Part shown: in pieces, positions 25,501-33,867 of the stretch
Layout: the number at the start of each line of letters is the position of its first letter
Position numbering within the stretch: the first letter of the stretch is position 1
DNA from: Desulfospira joergensenii DSM 10085
GTDB taxonomy: Bacteria; Desulfobacterota; Desulfobacteria; Desulfobacterales; Desulfobacteraceae
DNA length: 64,000 nucleotides
Direction of reading: 5' to 3'
NCBI RefSeq assembly: GCF_000420085.1
Contig: NZ_ATUG01000002.1
Coordinates: 1,116,001 to 1,180,000, forward strand
Notes under the pieces: model-generated
Databases searched by the model: none
Seen by the model: only the letters and a program-made list of their open reading frames with translations
Told to the model about the DNA's origin: nothing
Made by a program: the position numbers and the translations under genes

Positions 25501-26400
25501 TCAGGGTTTCAATCCGTATACCTGCCGGGGACCCAGAATCTCGGGAAAACGGTCCATCAAAGACAGACACAGAATAGTGCAGAAGTGACAGGCATCCACG
25601 AACTTTTCCCCGGGGTCCAGGCCATGGACCTGGGCCAGCCGGGCCGGGCCGCCTTGGATAATGGGGCCGCATATGGGGTGGGCATGGGGATCATATCCCG
25701 CCACCATCTCCCTGAAAGGGGTGTGAAAAAGATTTCCCATGAGAATTCCCTGGCAGAGATGGACATTGCCGAAGGGATCGACATGGACCCTCTTGGGATC
25801 CTGAAAGTCCTCAAAGGGGCATTGGGTAAATTCCTCCCAGGGCCGGACCGGCAGACCCGGGGTCAACTTTTCAACGGCCCTTCCCCTCAGTTTGGGGCCG
25901 CCCAGGTAGATGGGGTTTCCCTTTTCCTGATTTGCCGGCCGGCCCACTTCAGGGGGCTGGATGCAGATGGAACTGACCTTCAGTCCAAGATCCCGGGCGG
26001 CCGCGGCTGCATTCTTTGCCGGGGTCTCTTTGCCCTCTCCGTGGTGAAAGGCATCGTCGCTGACATCAATAGAAGACAAACCGGCTTTGTAAAGGGGTTT
26101 GAGCCAGAGTTCCGCATCCTTTTGGCTGGTTGCCCAATAGCAGTTTGTCTGGATATCGGTTTTGAATCCTTTTTTAACGGCCATTTTTACACTTTCCAGG
26201 ACCAGGGGATAGTAGATGAAGGGTTCTCCCCCTTCAAATCCCAGGGAAGTGATGCCGGGAATCTGCTTCAGGTCATCCAGAACCTGTTCCATCCGGGCCA
26301 GGGTGTACACCCCCCGGGCAAAGGGATGACAGTACAAAAAACAATGGTCACATTCAAAATTACACTTGTAGGTCAGGATAAAATGGAGACTGGAGAGCAT
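25501..26400 (-). CDS. Radical SAM protein
   Basis: A 299-residue enzyme with the radical SAM cysteine triad C13, C17 and C20 (CNFECDHC) and the SAM-binding GFEGGEPF motif (about 52-59). Further cysteines in TQCPFED, NVHLCQG and DACHFCTILC look like a reduced SPASM-type auxiliary-cluster region, which is common in peptide-modifying radical SAM enzymes. Immediately upstream (11-base gap) is a small PLA2-like protein gene, so the two form an operon. Whether that protein is a substrate or a partner is unknown. Confidence 0.85.
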   Translation of the reverse strand: MLSSLHFILTYKCNFECDHCFLYCHPFARGVYTLARMEQVLDDLKQIPGITSLGFEGGEPFIYYPLVLESVKMAVKKGFKTDIQTNCYWATSQKDAELWLKPLYKAGLSSIDVSDDAFHHGEGKETPAKNAAAAARDLGLKVSSICIQPPEVGRPANQEKGNPIYLGGPKLRGRAVEKLTPGLPVRPWEEFTQCPFEDFQDPKRVHVDPFGNVHLCQGILMGNLFHTPFREMVAGYDPHAHPICGPIIQGGPARLAQVHGLDPGEKFVDACHFCTILCLSLMDRFPEILGPRQVYGLKP

Positions 26401-26411
26401 GCCGGGACCCC

Positions 26412-26828
26412 CTAACGGTTTTTCCGGGCAAAGGCCCAGGAAAAGGAGCGGCCGAAAATTTCAGCCCCTCCCACCCTCACGCCTTCGTACATGGCTGCTG
26501 CCATCCATTCTTTCATGCCCGCCTTGTTGACCAGGTTGCTCTGGAACTTTAAATCCACCCGTTTCCTCTCCATGCGGTTTCCGGGTTCTCCGTAAGCGTA
26601 TCCCAGATCGTGGGGCAGGCAGCATTTATACTTCAGAGCATCGGGGTCGCACCCGGCCAGGAGCCCGAGGAACTCCTCCTGAATGCAGGAACAGCCGTCA
26701 AAGACCCAAGGTTGATAGGCGTCCCGGTTGGATTCGATCCGGTCCACCAGATAATCGAGTTTAAAGTGCCGGCACAGTTCAAGGGCCTGGGAAATGTCCA
26801 CTGTTTCGCCGATTTTTGGGAATTCCAT
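26412..26828 (-). CDS. Small PLA2-like protein (CCxxHD motif) partnered with radical SAM
   Basis: A 138-residue protein. The segment KCCLPHDLGYAYG (C69, C70, H73, D74) resembles the catalytic CCxxHD motif of phospholipase A2 proteins, FDGCSC (43-48) sits where the calcium loop would be, and D92 in a following helix could complete the dyad. The end (MYEGVRVGG...FSWAF) matches a bacterial PLA2-like group I recall. I chose the ATG at 26828 because AGGGAGGT lies just upstream; a longer frame starting at 26894 lacks this. There is no signal peptide, which is unusual for a disulfide-rich PLA2 fold. Function unknown. Confidence 0.6.
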   Translation of the reverse strand: MEFPKIGETVDISQALELCRHFKLDYLVDRIESNRDAYQPWVFDGCSCIQEEFLGLLAGCDPDALKYKCCLPHDLGYAYGEPGNRMERKRVDLKFQSNLVNKAGMKEWMAAAMYEGVRVGGAEIFGRSFSWAFARKNR

Positions 26829-27175
26829 TTTGACCTCCCTGAAGGGTTTATCTATGTTTTTTAGGGATCGTTTCCAGAGTAAACTCTTCTCCATGGAAAC
26901 TCAACCCCTAAGGTTGCACAAAATTTTTATTGAAAAAAATGAAAGCCATTGAATTTGAAACATATTTATTGCATGGAAAGAAGCTCTCAGGAATTCACTA
27001 TAAGCGGATTCCAGGATTTCATCTTTTTCTTGAACAATTTTTACCTTCACGTTTTTTGTAACGACAGGGGTAAGCCGATCCTGAATAAAAAGTGTATAAA
27101 AATGCAATAATGAACTTTGTTTACAGAATTCATCTATATTGGTATGAATTATAAAACCATATAGGGAGGTGTGTC
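26829..27175. other. AT-rich divergent intergenic region
   Basis: About 350 bases between the minus-strand PLA2-like gene and the plus-strand carboxymuconolactone decarboxylase-like gene. It is AT-rich and should hold both promoters. A short minus-strand frame (26901-27107) lacks a ribosome binding site and reads as non-coding. No further element was recognised. Confidence 0.35.
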
Positions 27176-27499
27176 ATGAGATTATTGGCAGAATTTTTTC
27201 CGGAATTTACAGAGTCTCTGGATAAAATGGACGAACTGTATCGAGACAAGCGGACCATTGATGAGAAAACCTATCAATTTATCTGTTTTGCCCTTTCCAT
27301 CAAAGCCAGATCAAAACCCTGCGTGCTCAAACATTTTCAAGGGGCGCTGGAAGCCGGAGCAACTGTTAAGGAGCTGGCCTATATCCTTGCATTGGTCATG
27401 CGGGAAGCGGCCGGGGCCGATGACTGCTGGACCCACGATGTATTGGGAGATTGGAAAGAAATTATAGCCGGCAATATAAAATGTGACTGCCAAAAATAA
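27176..27499 (+). CDS. Carboxymuconolactone decarboxylase/AhpD-like protein
   Basis: A 107-residue all-helical protein of the CMD/AhpD family. The family core is seen as ICFALSIKARSKPCVLKHFQGALEAGAT (about residues 41-68). AhpD-type members have CxxC before the conserved His; here only one Cys precedes it (PCVLKH), so thiol-disulfide peroxidase-reductase activity is less certain. GGGAGGTG gives a strong start. Its neighbours do not suggest a pathway. Confidence 0.7.
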   Translation: MRLLAEFFPEFTESLDKMDELYRDKRTIDEKTYQFICFALSIKARSKPCVLKHFQGALEAGATVKELAYILALVMREAAGADDCWTHDVLGDWKEIIAGNIKCDCQK

Positions 27500-27542
27500 G
27501 GATCATCTCCCGGAAAATATACCGGAGAATATATAATAGAAC

Positions 27543-27615
27543 GGCCGGACCAAGGGGCTGATTAACCCTTGACCCGGCCTCGGGAGTGACCCGATGATGT
27601 GCCGGTCATCGGCAC
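27543..27615. terminator. Two hairpins in the convergent gap before the enoyl-CoA hydratase gene
   Basis: A 15-bp imperfect stem (27543-27557 with 27565-27579) is followed by a 6-bp stem GTGCCG/CGGCAC (27599-27604 with 27610-27615). They lie between convergent genes and probably end transcription from both sides. Confidence 0.5.
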
Positions 27616-27699
27616 CGTTCTATAAAAGTCAAACGCCGACTTCCTTAACCTATCATATTGCAGGTCCCGGTTCCAGAAGAATCCGTAAAAGGATTGACC

Positions 27700-28470
27700 C
27701 TATCGATTTTTCCAGACCGGCCTGCGTTTTTCCTCGAAACTTGCGATTCCCTCCAGGGTGTCTTCGGTCTTCATGAGTGTATTGAGAAAATAATTGGAAA
27801 CCAGATCAACCCCCTGGAAAAAACTGGTGCCCATGTGGCGTTTGACGGCCCGCTTGTTGAGGCGGAGGATCAGGGGGCTGGAACAGCAGATCTCCTTGAT
27901 ATTCTTTTCCACCACCTCTTGAAAGTCATCTTTGGAGGCCACCTGGCTTACAAAGCCCATTTTTCTGGATTCCTTGGCCGTATAGCTCCTGCCCGTGGTT
28001 ACGATCTCTATGGCCTTGGCCGGCCCCACAAGCTCGGGAAGGCGAAGGGCTGCATAGGGGGGGAAGAATCCCAACCTGACTTCGGGCTGGCCGAATACGG
28101 CCTTTTTGGAGGCAATGACCATGTCGCAGGCAATGGCCACTTCCATGCCGCCCCCCAGGCAGGCTCCGTTCACGGCGGCGATCACCGGGATGTCGATCAT
28201 GTTGATCAGCTCGAAGATCCGGTTGAATACGGCCACCATCTCTTCCACCTTGTCGGGCTTGTGATCCCCCACCTCGACTCCGGCGCAAAAACTCTTTCCC
28301 CGGCCGGTAATCACCAGGCACTTGAGGCTGTCGTCTGCGGCGACCGCCTCAAGTGCGGTGTTTAATTCTTTCATCATGGGGATGTTGAGGACATTGTGTT
28401 TGGGCCGGTCCAGAATGATATGGATCGCCTGGGCCTCTTTTTGAACCTGTAAAAACTCGAATTCTGCCAT
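27700..28470 (-). CDS. Enoyl-CoA hydratase/isomerase family, possibly dienoyl-CoA hydratase
   Basis: Crotonase-fold enzyme (256 aa). Both catalytic glutamates are present, in GGGMEVAIACD and FGQPEVRLG, and the oxyanion-hole motif is FCAGVEV. So it should hydrate an enoyl-CoA. Segments such as DKVEEM and LGFFPPYAALRLPELV recall cyclohexa-1,5-diene-1-carboxyl-CoA hydratase (BamR/Dch) of the anaerobic benzoyl-CoA pathway. Alternatively it is a crotonase acting after glutaconyl-CoA decarboxylation. It lies 113 bases downstream of the gcdA-like gene on the same strand, next to a glutaryl-CoA dehydrogenase; both options fit that context. AGGAGG supports the ATG. Confidence 0.8.
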   Translation of the reverse strand: MAEFEFLQVQKEAQAIHIILDRPKHNVLNIPMMKELNTALEAVAADDSLKCLVITGRGKSFCAGVEVGDHKPDKVEEMVAVFNRIFELINMIDIPVIAAVNGACLGGGMEVAIACDMVIASKKAVFGQPEVRLGFFPPYAALRLPELVGPAKAIEIVTTGRSYTAKESRKMGFVSQVASKDDFQEVVEKNIKEICCSSPLILRLNKRAVKRHMGTSFFQGVDLVSNYFLNTLMKTEDTLEGIASFEEKRRPVWKNR

Positions 28471-28583
28471 GGCTGCCTCCTGATTCTTTGATGGATTATC
28501 AGTTACCGCTCATACATGAAGAATTTTTTATTTGCTGCCATCTTACCTCCGGGCAGCCGGTTCGTCCATCCCCTTTTTCAATT

Positions 28584-30317
28584 CTATCCCCGGATGATCC
28601 TGGGGGTGATCAGATGGTGCTGGGGACAGATGGACCTGGGATTCTGGTAGGCCGAGCCGGCAAAGGCCCTCAGGTAATCCCGGATCTTGTCCATTTTAAT
28701 GATCTCGTCCACCATTCCTTTTTTGGCGCAATAGTCGGGCCTGGAGTTTTCATGGTAGCTTTTGACCAGTTCGTTCATCTTTTCTATGACCGGTTCCAGG
28801 GGGCGTCCGGCCTCCTTTTCCTTGACCAGGCGCCGGGAATAGCTGGCAGCGGCCGCTGTTTCCCCGTGCATGACGTTGATTTCCGTGGTGGCCAGTCCCA
28901 GGGTGAAGGCGTTGTGGCGGTTGGCTGTGGGGCCTCCCATGACGTAATGGGCTGCGGCCGTCCCCTTGCGCAGGGTCACCAGGATCATGGGGACCTCGGT
29001 CTGCTGGATGGAGTAGATCAGGGACTGGCCCAGGCCTAATAGTTCGGCTTTCTCTGCAATATCCCCCACATCTATGCCCGAGGTGTCCTGGAACCAGACC
29101 AGGGGGATCCGGTCCCGCCCGCACAGGGAGACAAATTCGTTCATCTTGATCAGGCCCTGGCGGTAGAGTTTTCCTCCGATGCCGCCGTAATCTGCATATT
29201 CGGGATAATCTTTTCCCAGCCATCCCTGGTTGTTGCCCACAACACCCAGAAGGAAGCCGTCCACCTTGACCAGGCCTGTATAGACTTCCGGACCGTACCC
29301 GGGCCTGAACTCCATGTGTTCGGACCCGTCCACCAGCCGTGCCAAAATCTCCTTGAAGTCGTAGATCTGTTTCGGGTTGCAGGGAATCAGCCGGTAGATG
29401 TCCTCGGCCGGAAATTTCGGGTCCTTGGGCTCGGCCACACGGAAAAACTTGGGATTGTAGGCCGGCATATCCTTCATGTACTCTTTGAGCCCGTCCAGCA
29501 CCCCTTGTTCCTCTTCGTAGACGTAGCGGAAAAAACCGGTTTCCGTATGGTGAATATCCACGGATCCCGGGGGTTTGGCCTTGTACTGCTTGGCCGAGGA
29601 AATCAGCTGTTCGGCCCCTTCCAGATCAAAATATCCCTTGGGGGACATGCCGCTTAAAATTCCGCCCCCGCCCACGGCGATGTTGCAGTTCTTGTGGGCA
29701 AAGAGAATGGTGGGGCTGATGCCCTGGTATCCGCCTCCGGCGGGATTGGTGCCGTAGATTCCGGCCAGGATGGGGATTCCCATCTGCTCCAGTTCGGCAT
29801 GGCGGTAAAAAGCGGTTCCCGAACCCCTGCGGTTGGCATAGAATTTTTCCTGCTCGGCAAGCTTGACTCCGGAGCAGTTCACCAGCCAGACCAGGGGGAT
29901 GTTCAGGCGTTTGGAAAGATTGGTGGCCCGCAGGATATTTTCGGGCTGGCCCGGAAGCCAGGCCCCGGCCAGAACCTTGTTGTCAAAGCCGATGACCACG
30001 GCCCATTTCCCTGAAATTTTTGCCAGGCCGTCAAAAACGTTGGTGGAACCTTCTTCGTTGTCTTCGGGGTTGAACAGGGTGTGGAGGGGGGTCCAGGTGC
30101 CCGGATCCACCAGGTATTCCAGGCGCTGCCATACGGTCATCACGCCCCTGGCATTTATTTTTTCCGTGGGAATTCCAGCGTTTTTCACCTTTTCCACCTG
30201 GGTGTCGATACCGGCCTCAATGGCCTGAACCTCATCCATGTTTTTTTTCAAACCCAGGACCTGACCCTTGTTCAGGGCTTTACCAAAGTCTTCCATCTTT
30301 TCAAAATATTGTCTCAT
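28584..30317 (-). CDS. gcdA: Glutaconyl-CoA decarboxylase alpha subunit (carboxytransferase)
   Basis: Transfers the carboxyl of glutaconyl-CoA to biotin. In the complete complex this feeds a sodium-pumping decarboxylase. The 577-residue product matches Acidaminococcus GcdA throughout: RGVMTVWQRLEYLVDPGTW, NCSGVKLAEQEKFY, YGTNPAGGGYQGISPT, YGGIGGKLYRQGLIKMNEFV and QNPRSICPQHHLITPR. I chose the ATG at 30317 (AGGAG upstream), which matches the family N-terminus; an earlier in-frame ATG at 30380 adds 21 unrelated residues. The membrane (GcdB), biotin carrier and small subunits are not in the window. It is divergent from the glutaryl-CoA dehydrogenase gene. Confidence 0.92.
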   Translation of the reverse strand: MRQYFEKMEDFGKALNKGQVLGLKKNMDEVQAIEAGIDTQVEKVKNAGIPTEKINARGVMTVWQRLEYLVDPGTWTPLHTLFNPEDNEEGSTNVFDGLAKISGKWAVVIGFDNKVLAGAWLPGQPENILRATNLSKRLNIPLVWLVNCSGVKLAEQEKFYANRRGSGTAFYRHAELEQMGIPILAGIYGTNPAGGGYQGISPTILFAHKNCNIAVGGGGILSGMSPKGYFDLEGAEQLISSAKQYKAKPPGSVDIHHTETGFFRYVYEEEQGVLDGLKEYMKDMPAYNPKFFRVAEPKDPKFPAEDIYRLIPCNPKQIYDFKEILARLVDGSEHMEFRPGYGPEVYTGLVKVDGFLLGVVGNNQGWLGKDYPEYADYGGIGGKLYRQGLIKMNEFVSLCGRDRIPLVWFQDTSGIDVGDIAEKAELLGLGQSLIYSIQQTEVPMILVTLRKGTAAAHYVMGGPTANRHNAFTLGLATTEINVMHGETAAAASYSRRLVKEKEAGRPLEPVIEKMNELVKSYHENSRPDYCAKKGMVDEIIKMDKIRDYLRAFAGSAYQNPRSICPQHHLITPRIIRG

Positions 30318-30571
30318 TATGCCGCTCCTGAAAGAAAAATTCTTATTGTCTTGCATTATAAATGTCTCAATTAAGACCAATTGCCAGACTTTGTCAAGAA
30401 ATTTTTAATCAGATTTTTAATCAGATTTGCCTTGACATCCCATGAAATTTCTAGTTTATCTAAGCTTTACACCTGTAATTGACAAAGGTAAAAACAGATA
30501 AAATTAGAGTCTGCGGCCCACACCCTGAAATAAAAAACAAGAAAGAACCAGACCCCCTGTAAGGAGGAAAC
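30318..30571. promoter_or_regulatory. Divergent gcdA / glutaryl-CoA dehydrogenase control region with tandem repeat
   Basis: 254 AT-rich bases between two outward-reading genes. A 12-base unit ATTTTTAATCAG occurs twice in tandem at 30401-30412 and 30413-30424. TTGACA hexamers at 30432-30437 and 30479-30484 point toward the dehydrogenase gene, each with only weak -10 sequences (TTTATC, 17-base spacer, for the first). A shared regulator of the two genes is plausible. Confidence 0.45.
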
Positions 30572-31735
30572 ATGGATTTTAAGTTGTCAAAGGAGCATCA
30601 GATGCTCCAGAAGGAAGTCAGAAAATTTGCAAAAAAACAGATCGAGCCCTATGCCGATCAATGGGATGAAGAGCACTACCTTCCCATTGACGAAGTCATG
30701 AGGCCCCTGGGAGAACTGGGATATTTCGGCACCGTGATCCCGGAGGAGTACGGCGGGGAAGACATGGGGTTTCTGGCCGCCATGATCGTTACCGAGGAAC
30801 TGGCCCGGGTCTCCTCCTCCCTGAGGGTCCAGGTGAACATGCAGGTTCTGGGCTGTGCCTATACCATATACAAGTACGGCAACGAAGAGGTCCGGAAAAA
30901 ATACGTGGAAAAACTCTGCACGGCTGAGTATATCGGTGGTTTCGGCATCACCGAGCCCGACGCCGGCTCCGACGTCATGGCCATGGCTTCCACGGCCGAG
31001 GACAAGGGGGACCACTGGCTGATCAACGGCTCCAAGACCTGGATCTCCAACGCCAACGTGGCCGACGCCCTTCTTTACTACGCGTATACGGACAAGGAAG
31101 CCGGCTCCAAGGGACTTTCCGCATTTGTCATCGAGCCCAAGAACTTTCCCGGCATCAAGACCTCCTCCCTGGACAAGCTGGGTTCCCATTCCTCTCCCAC
31201 GGGGGAGCTTTTTCTGGACAATGTAAAGGTGCCCAAGGAGAATATCTTGGGACAGCCCGGGGACGGGGCCAAGATCGTATTTTCCTCTTTGAACCAGACC
31301 CGGCTGTCTGCGGCTGCCGGCGGCGTGGGCCTGGCCCAGGCCTGCCTGGACTCGGCCGTGAAATACTGCAATGACAGAAAGCAGTTCGGCAAGAAAATCG
31401 GTGAATTCCAGATGAACCAGGACATGATCGCCCAGATGGCAACGGAAATCGAAGCGGCCAGGCTCCTGGTTTACAAGGCGGCCTGGGCCAAGGACCAGGG
31501 CAAGCTCAACAACGGCCTGGATGTGGCCATGGCCAAGTACTTTGTGGGTGAAGTGGCCACCAAGTGCTCCAACTTTGCCATGAGGATCCTGGGTGCCTAC
31601 GGATATTCAACGGAATACCCGGTGGCCCGGTACTACAGGGACGCTCCCACCTATTCCATGGTGGAGGGCTCGGCCAATATCTGCAAGTGGATTATTGCCC
31701 TGGATCAATTGGGAATCAGAAAAGCAAACCGGTAG
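30572..31735 (+). CDS. Glutaryl-CoA dehydrogenase, predicted non-decarboxylating type
   Basis: FAD acyl-CoA dehydrogenase (387 aa). FAD-binding motifs GFGITEPDAGSD and WISNANVAD are present. The catalytic base is E365 in SMVEGSANI. R85 (SSSLRVQV) aligns with the Arg that binds the glutaryl carboxylate (human R94). In decarboxylating enzymes a Tyr precedes the catalytic Glu; here it is V364, and A78 replaces human E87. The Tyr-to-Val exchange is the known hallmark of the glutaconyl-CoA-forming enzyme of Desulfococcus multivorans. The divergent gcdA neighbour agrees: oxidation gives glutaconyl-CoA, then a separate energy-conserving decarboxylation. AAGGAGG precedes the ATG. Confidence 0.85.
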   Translation: MDFKLSKEHQMLQKEVRKFAKKQIEPYADQWDEEHYLPIDEVMRPLGELGYFGTVIPEEYGGEDMGFLAAMIVTEELARVSSSLRVQVNMQVLGCAYTIYKYGNEEVRKKYVEKLCTAEYIGGFGITEPDAGSDVMAMASTAEDKGDHWLINGSKTWISNANVADALLYYAYTDKEAGSKGLSAFVIEPKNFPGIKTSSLDKLGSHSSPTGELFLDNVKVPKENILGQPGDGAKIVFSSLNQTRLSAAAGGVGLAQACLDSAVKYCNDRKQFGKKIGEFQMNQDMIAQMATEIEAARLLVYKAAWAKDQGKLNNGLDVAMAKYFVGEVATKCSNFAMRILGAYGYSTEYPVARYYRDAPTYSMVEGSANICKWIIALDQLGIRKANR

Positions 31736-31763
31736 AGCAATTCATAATGGATAATTAATAATT

Positions 31764-31800
31764 GAGTCAGGGACAGCATTGCTGTCCCTGACTCTTTTTT
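31764..31800 (+). terminator. Rho-independent terminator of the glutaryl-CoA dehydrogenase gene
   Basis: A perfect 15-bp stem (31764-31778 with 31780-31794) followed by TTTTTT, 28 bases past the stop codon. Confidence 0.9.
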
Positions 31801-31843
31801 AGGCTTTGGCCTTTTGACCTTCAGCTAAATATCAGGAGTTTCC

Positions 31844-32224
31844 ATGGATCCCAAAGACATCGCAAAAAAAACAGGAGAAACCGCCAAACTCTATTTTTCC
31901 ACGGTAAAGGAAGAGGATAAGCCCTACAATCTCTGGCGCCACTTTGACAAGGATCTGGCCCGGGACATGTCCATGTACATTACCGGCCAGATGTATGCCC
32001 GGGAAAAGATCCCCCACACCACCCGGCAGCTCATCACCGTGGCCGCCCTCACGGTTCTGTCCAAACCCGAGGAACTCAAGCTCCACATCCACGCGGCCCT
32101 GAACGTGGGCTGCAAAACCGAGGAAATCGCGGAAGTCATCTTCCAGACTTCCATATACGGAGGGGTACCCGCGGCCAATACCGCCCTTGCCGCCCTGAAA
32201 GAGGTGGTGGAGGAAAGGGAATAA
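31844..32224 (+). CDS. Carboxymuconolactone decarboxylase family protein
   Basis: A 126-residue helical protein of the CMD fold: ARDMSMYITGQMYAREKIPHTTRQLITVAALTVLSKPEELKLHIHAALNVG with the conserved RxLxxxAAL and HIxxALxxG pattern, then EIAEVIFQTSIYGGVPAANTAL. It has no CxxC, so it belongs to the true decarboxylase-like side of the family rather than AhpD. It follows the glutaryl-CoA dehydrogenase after a strong terminator, so the link to acyl-CoA breakdown is only by neighbourhood. AGGAG supports the start. Confidence 0.8.
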   Translation: MDPKDIAKKTGETAKLYFSTVKEEDKPYNLWRHFDKDLARDMSMYITGQMYAREKIPHTTRQLITVAALTVLSKPEELKLHIHAALNVGCKTEEIAEVIFQTSIYGGVPAANTALAALKEVVEERE

Positions 32225-32388
32225 CCTGTAAAATTCATTTGTTAAAACCGTGATATCTGGTATAACAGATGGCCAGAAGGCTTTCTGGAAAATCATGGAC
32301 AAGCCGTCGCATCATCCTGTTCCGTTGACAATCCAAACCCGTTTTATCGATCAAATGGAATCAATTCCGTTTAGGGGAGGAAAACAGC

Positions 32389-33477
32389 ATGAGAAAAATC
32401 ACGGTACTCTTCATCGTTCTTGCCTGGTCCCATTGTCTCTGGGCGGCTGAGACCTTTGTCCTCAACAGGGGAATTGCCCTCTATGTCCCCAAAACCGAGC
32501 ATATCAGGGCTTTTATCGAGCCGGGAACCCTCCTGAAAAAATTAGAGGTTCCCTATGAAGACCGATATAGGGGAAGGGCCAGGGTGATCACCCCCGGAGG
32601 ACTTCTCGGGGAAATTATCAAGGGCAGTTATGATGAGAGTTCCAAGGTCACATCCACCATCGCCTATCTGAAACATCCTTTTTTGATCGAAGAGAAACGG
32701 TTCAATTCCGGAGACATTTTTAAAGTGTCGGTCATTGAACATTTCCAGGGCACAAGATACAAGCTCTTCTATCCGGTTCCCTTTTACCGTTTTGAAAAGA
32801 ACGATTACGGGGTTAAGGAGGCGGATCCCGTGACCTTCAAGGAACAGGAATTTTTTTCCAATTTCAATCTTTATGACCCGGAAGCTCCCCCCATAAGATT
32901 CCCCTATTGGGCGGAAAAGGATAAGCAGAATATCGAGTGGGGATGCGGAAATGACCGGACCGAAACCTCAACCATCAAAATCGGTGCCGGAGGCAAAGTC
33001 AGCGGCGGGGGCGGATTTTTTAAATTTTTTGAGGCAGAGGTCCATGCGGAAAATGAAAACGAAAAAACCATCACCTATACAAAAGAATTAAAAGACAGCG
33101 AAAATACCCATAAAATGTCTTTCTGGGCCTTATATGAAGGATATGAATCAGAGACGCCCCTTCTCGAGATCGCCCTGGAAAAGATCTCTTCCTGTGATGA
33201 GAGCAAGAAATTCCAGTACAGCTATAAAATCCATTTCCCCAAGGATGACAACATCGATCCCATCATCATCAACAAGGTATGGGTGGATGAGCATCAGCTC
33301 ACCCCGGGCGGAGCATCCCCTGTGGGACTGAAAAATCTGAGCGACTACCGGGCCTTTAAAAACGCCATCAATGACTTTAAATTCCATTACCAGCGTTCCG
33401 GATACGATATGGATGCGGTGCTCCTCCACCTGCTGATGAAGTTTACAGCCAATATATCCCTGGGCCGCGAAAGATAA
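32389..33477 (+). CDS. Exported protein of unknown function
   Basis: A 362-residue protein with a clear Sec signal peptide (residues 1-20: basic start, hydrophobic core, cut after LWAA). The mature part is rich in beta strands and charged residues and contains a glycine-rich turn (GAGGKVSGGGGFF, about 197-209) and three cysteines. There is no lipobox or membrane anchor, so it is probably periplasmic or secreted. I do not recognise a family. GGGGAGGAAAA precedes the ATG. It stands alone before a 390-base gap. Confidence 0.75.
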   Translation: MRKITVLFIVLAWSHCLWAAETFVLNRGIALYVPKTEHIRAFIEPGTLLKKLEVPYEDRYRGRARVITPGGLLGEIIKGSYDESSKVTSTIAYLKHPFLIEEKRFNSGDIFKVSVIEHFQGTRYKLFYPVPFYRFEKNDYGVKEADPVTFKEQEFFSNFNLYDPEAPPIRFPYWAEKDKQNIEWGCGNDRTETSTIKIGAGGKVSGGGGFFKFFEAEVHAENENEKTITYTKELKDSENTHKMSFWALYEGYESETPLLEIALEKISSCDESKKFQYSYKIHFPKDDNIDPIIINKVWVDEHQLTPGGASPVGLKNLSDYRAFKNAINDFKFHYQRSGYDMDAVLLHLLMKFTANISLGRER

Positions 33478-33867
33478 GCTGTCGGCCAGGCAGCAGATCT
33501 TTTCGCTGCCATCTGCAGAAAAGTTCAAATTGAGAACTGAGGCTTGAATCAGGGACTCCGCTTCTACCGGCTCAATGATCATATAATCAATCCGGTTTAC
33601 CAATATCATGGGGACCGGCAGAAATTTTTTTATTCCCCAAATACAATACTCTGTCCATCCGGTCATTCTGATGAAGCTGACAAGAGAATGTAAACCCAAG
33701 TCCACCTCTAAAAATGAAGTCCAGGCGATTGAGGGGGATGAATGGGACAAATACAGGAATCCACCCATTGGCTTTCCCCTGGGCTTTGGATAGGGTCTTC
33801 AGCAGATTCGGCAGTTCATGAAAATCTTGTAACTCAATTGATTCATTTTCACCCCAAAGGAGGCAAC
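33478..33867. other. 390-base gap upstream of desulfoferrodoxin
   Basis: No supported gene. A minus-strand frame crosses it (33148-33768) but has no ribosome binding site and its other half lies antisense to the exported-protein gene. The promoter for desulfoferrodoxin is presumably here but was not identified. Confidence 0.4.

Noticed and set aside
26901-27107. Small minus-strand gene in the AT-rich divergent region
   Set aside because: No ribosome binding site and the composition looks like untranslated AT-rich DNA.
33148-33768. Minus-strand frame across the gap before desulfoferrodoxin
   Set aside because: No ribosome binding site, half lies antisense to the exported-protein gene, and no family was recognised.
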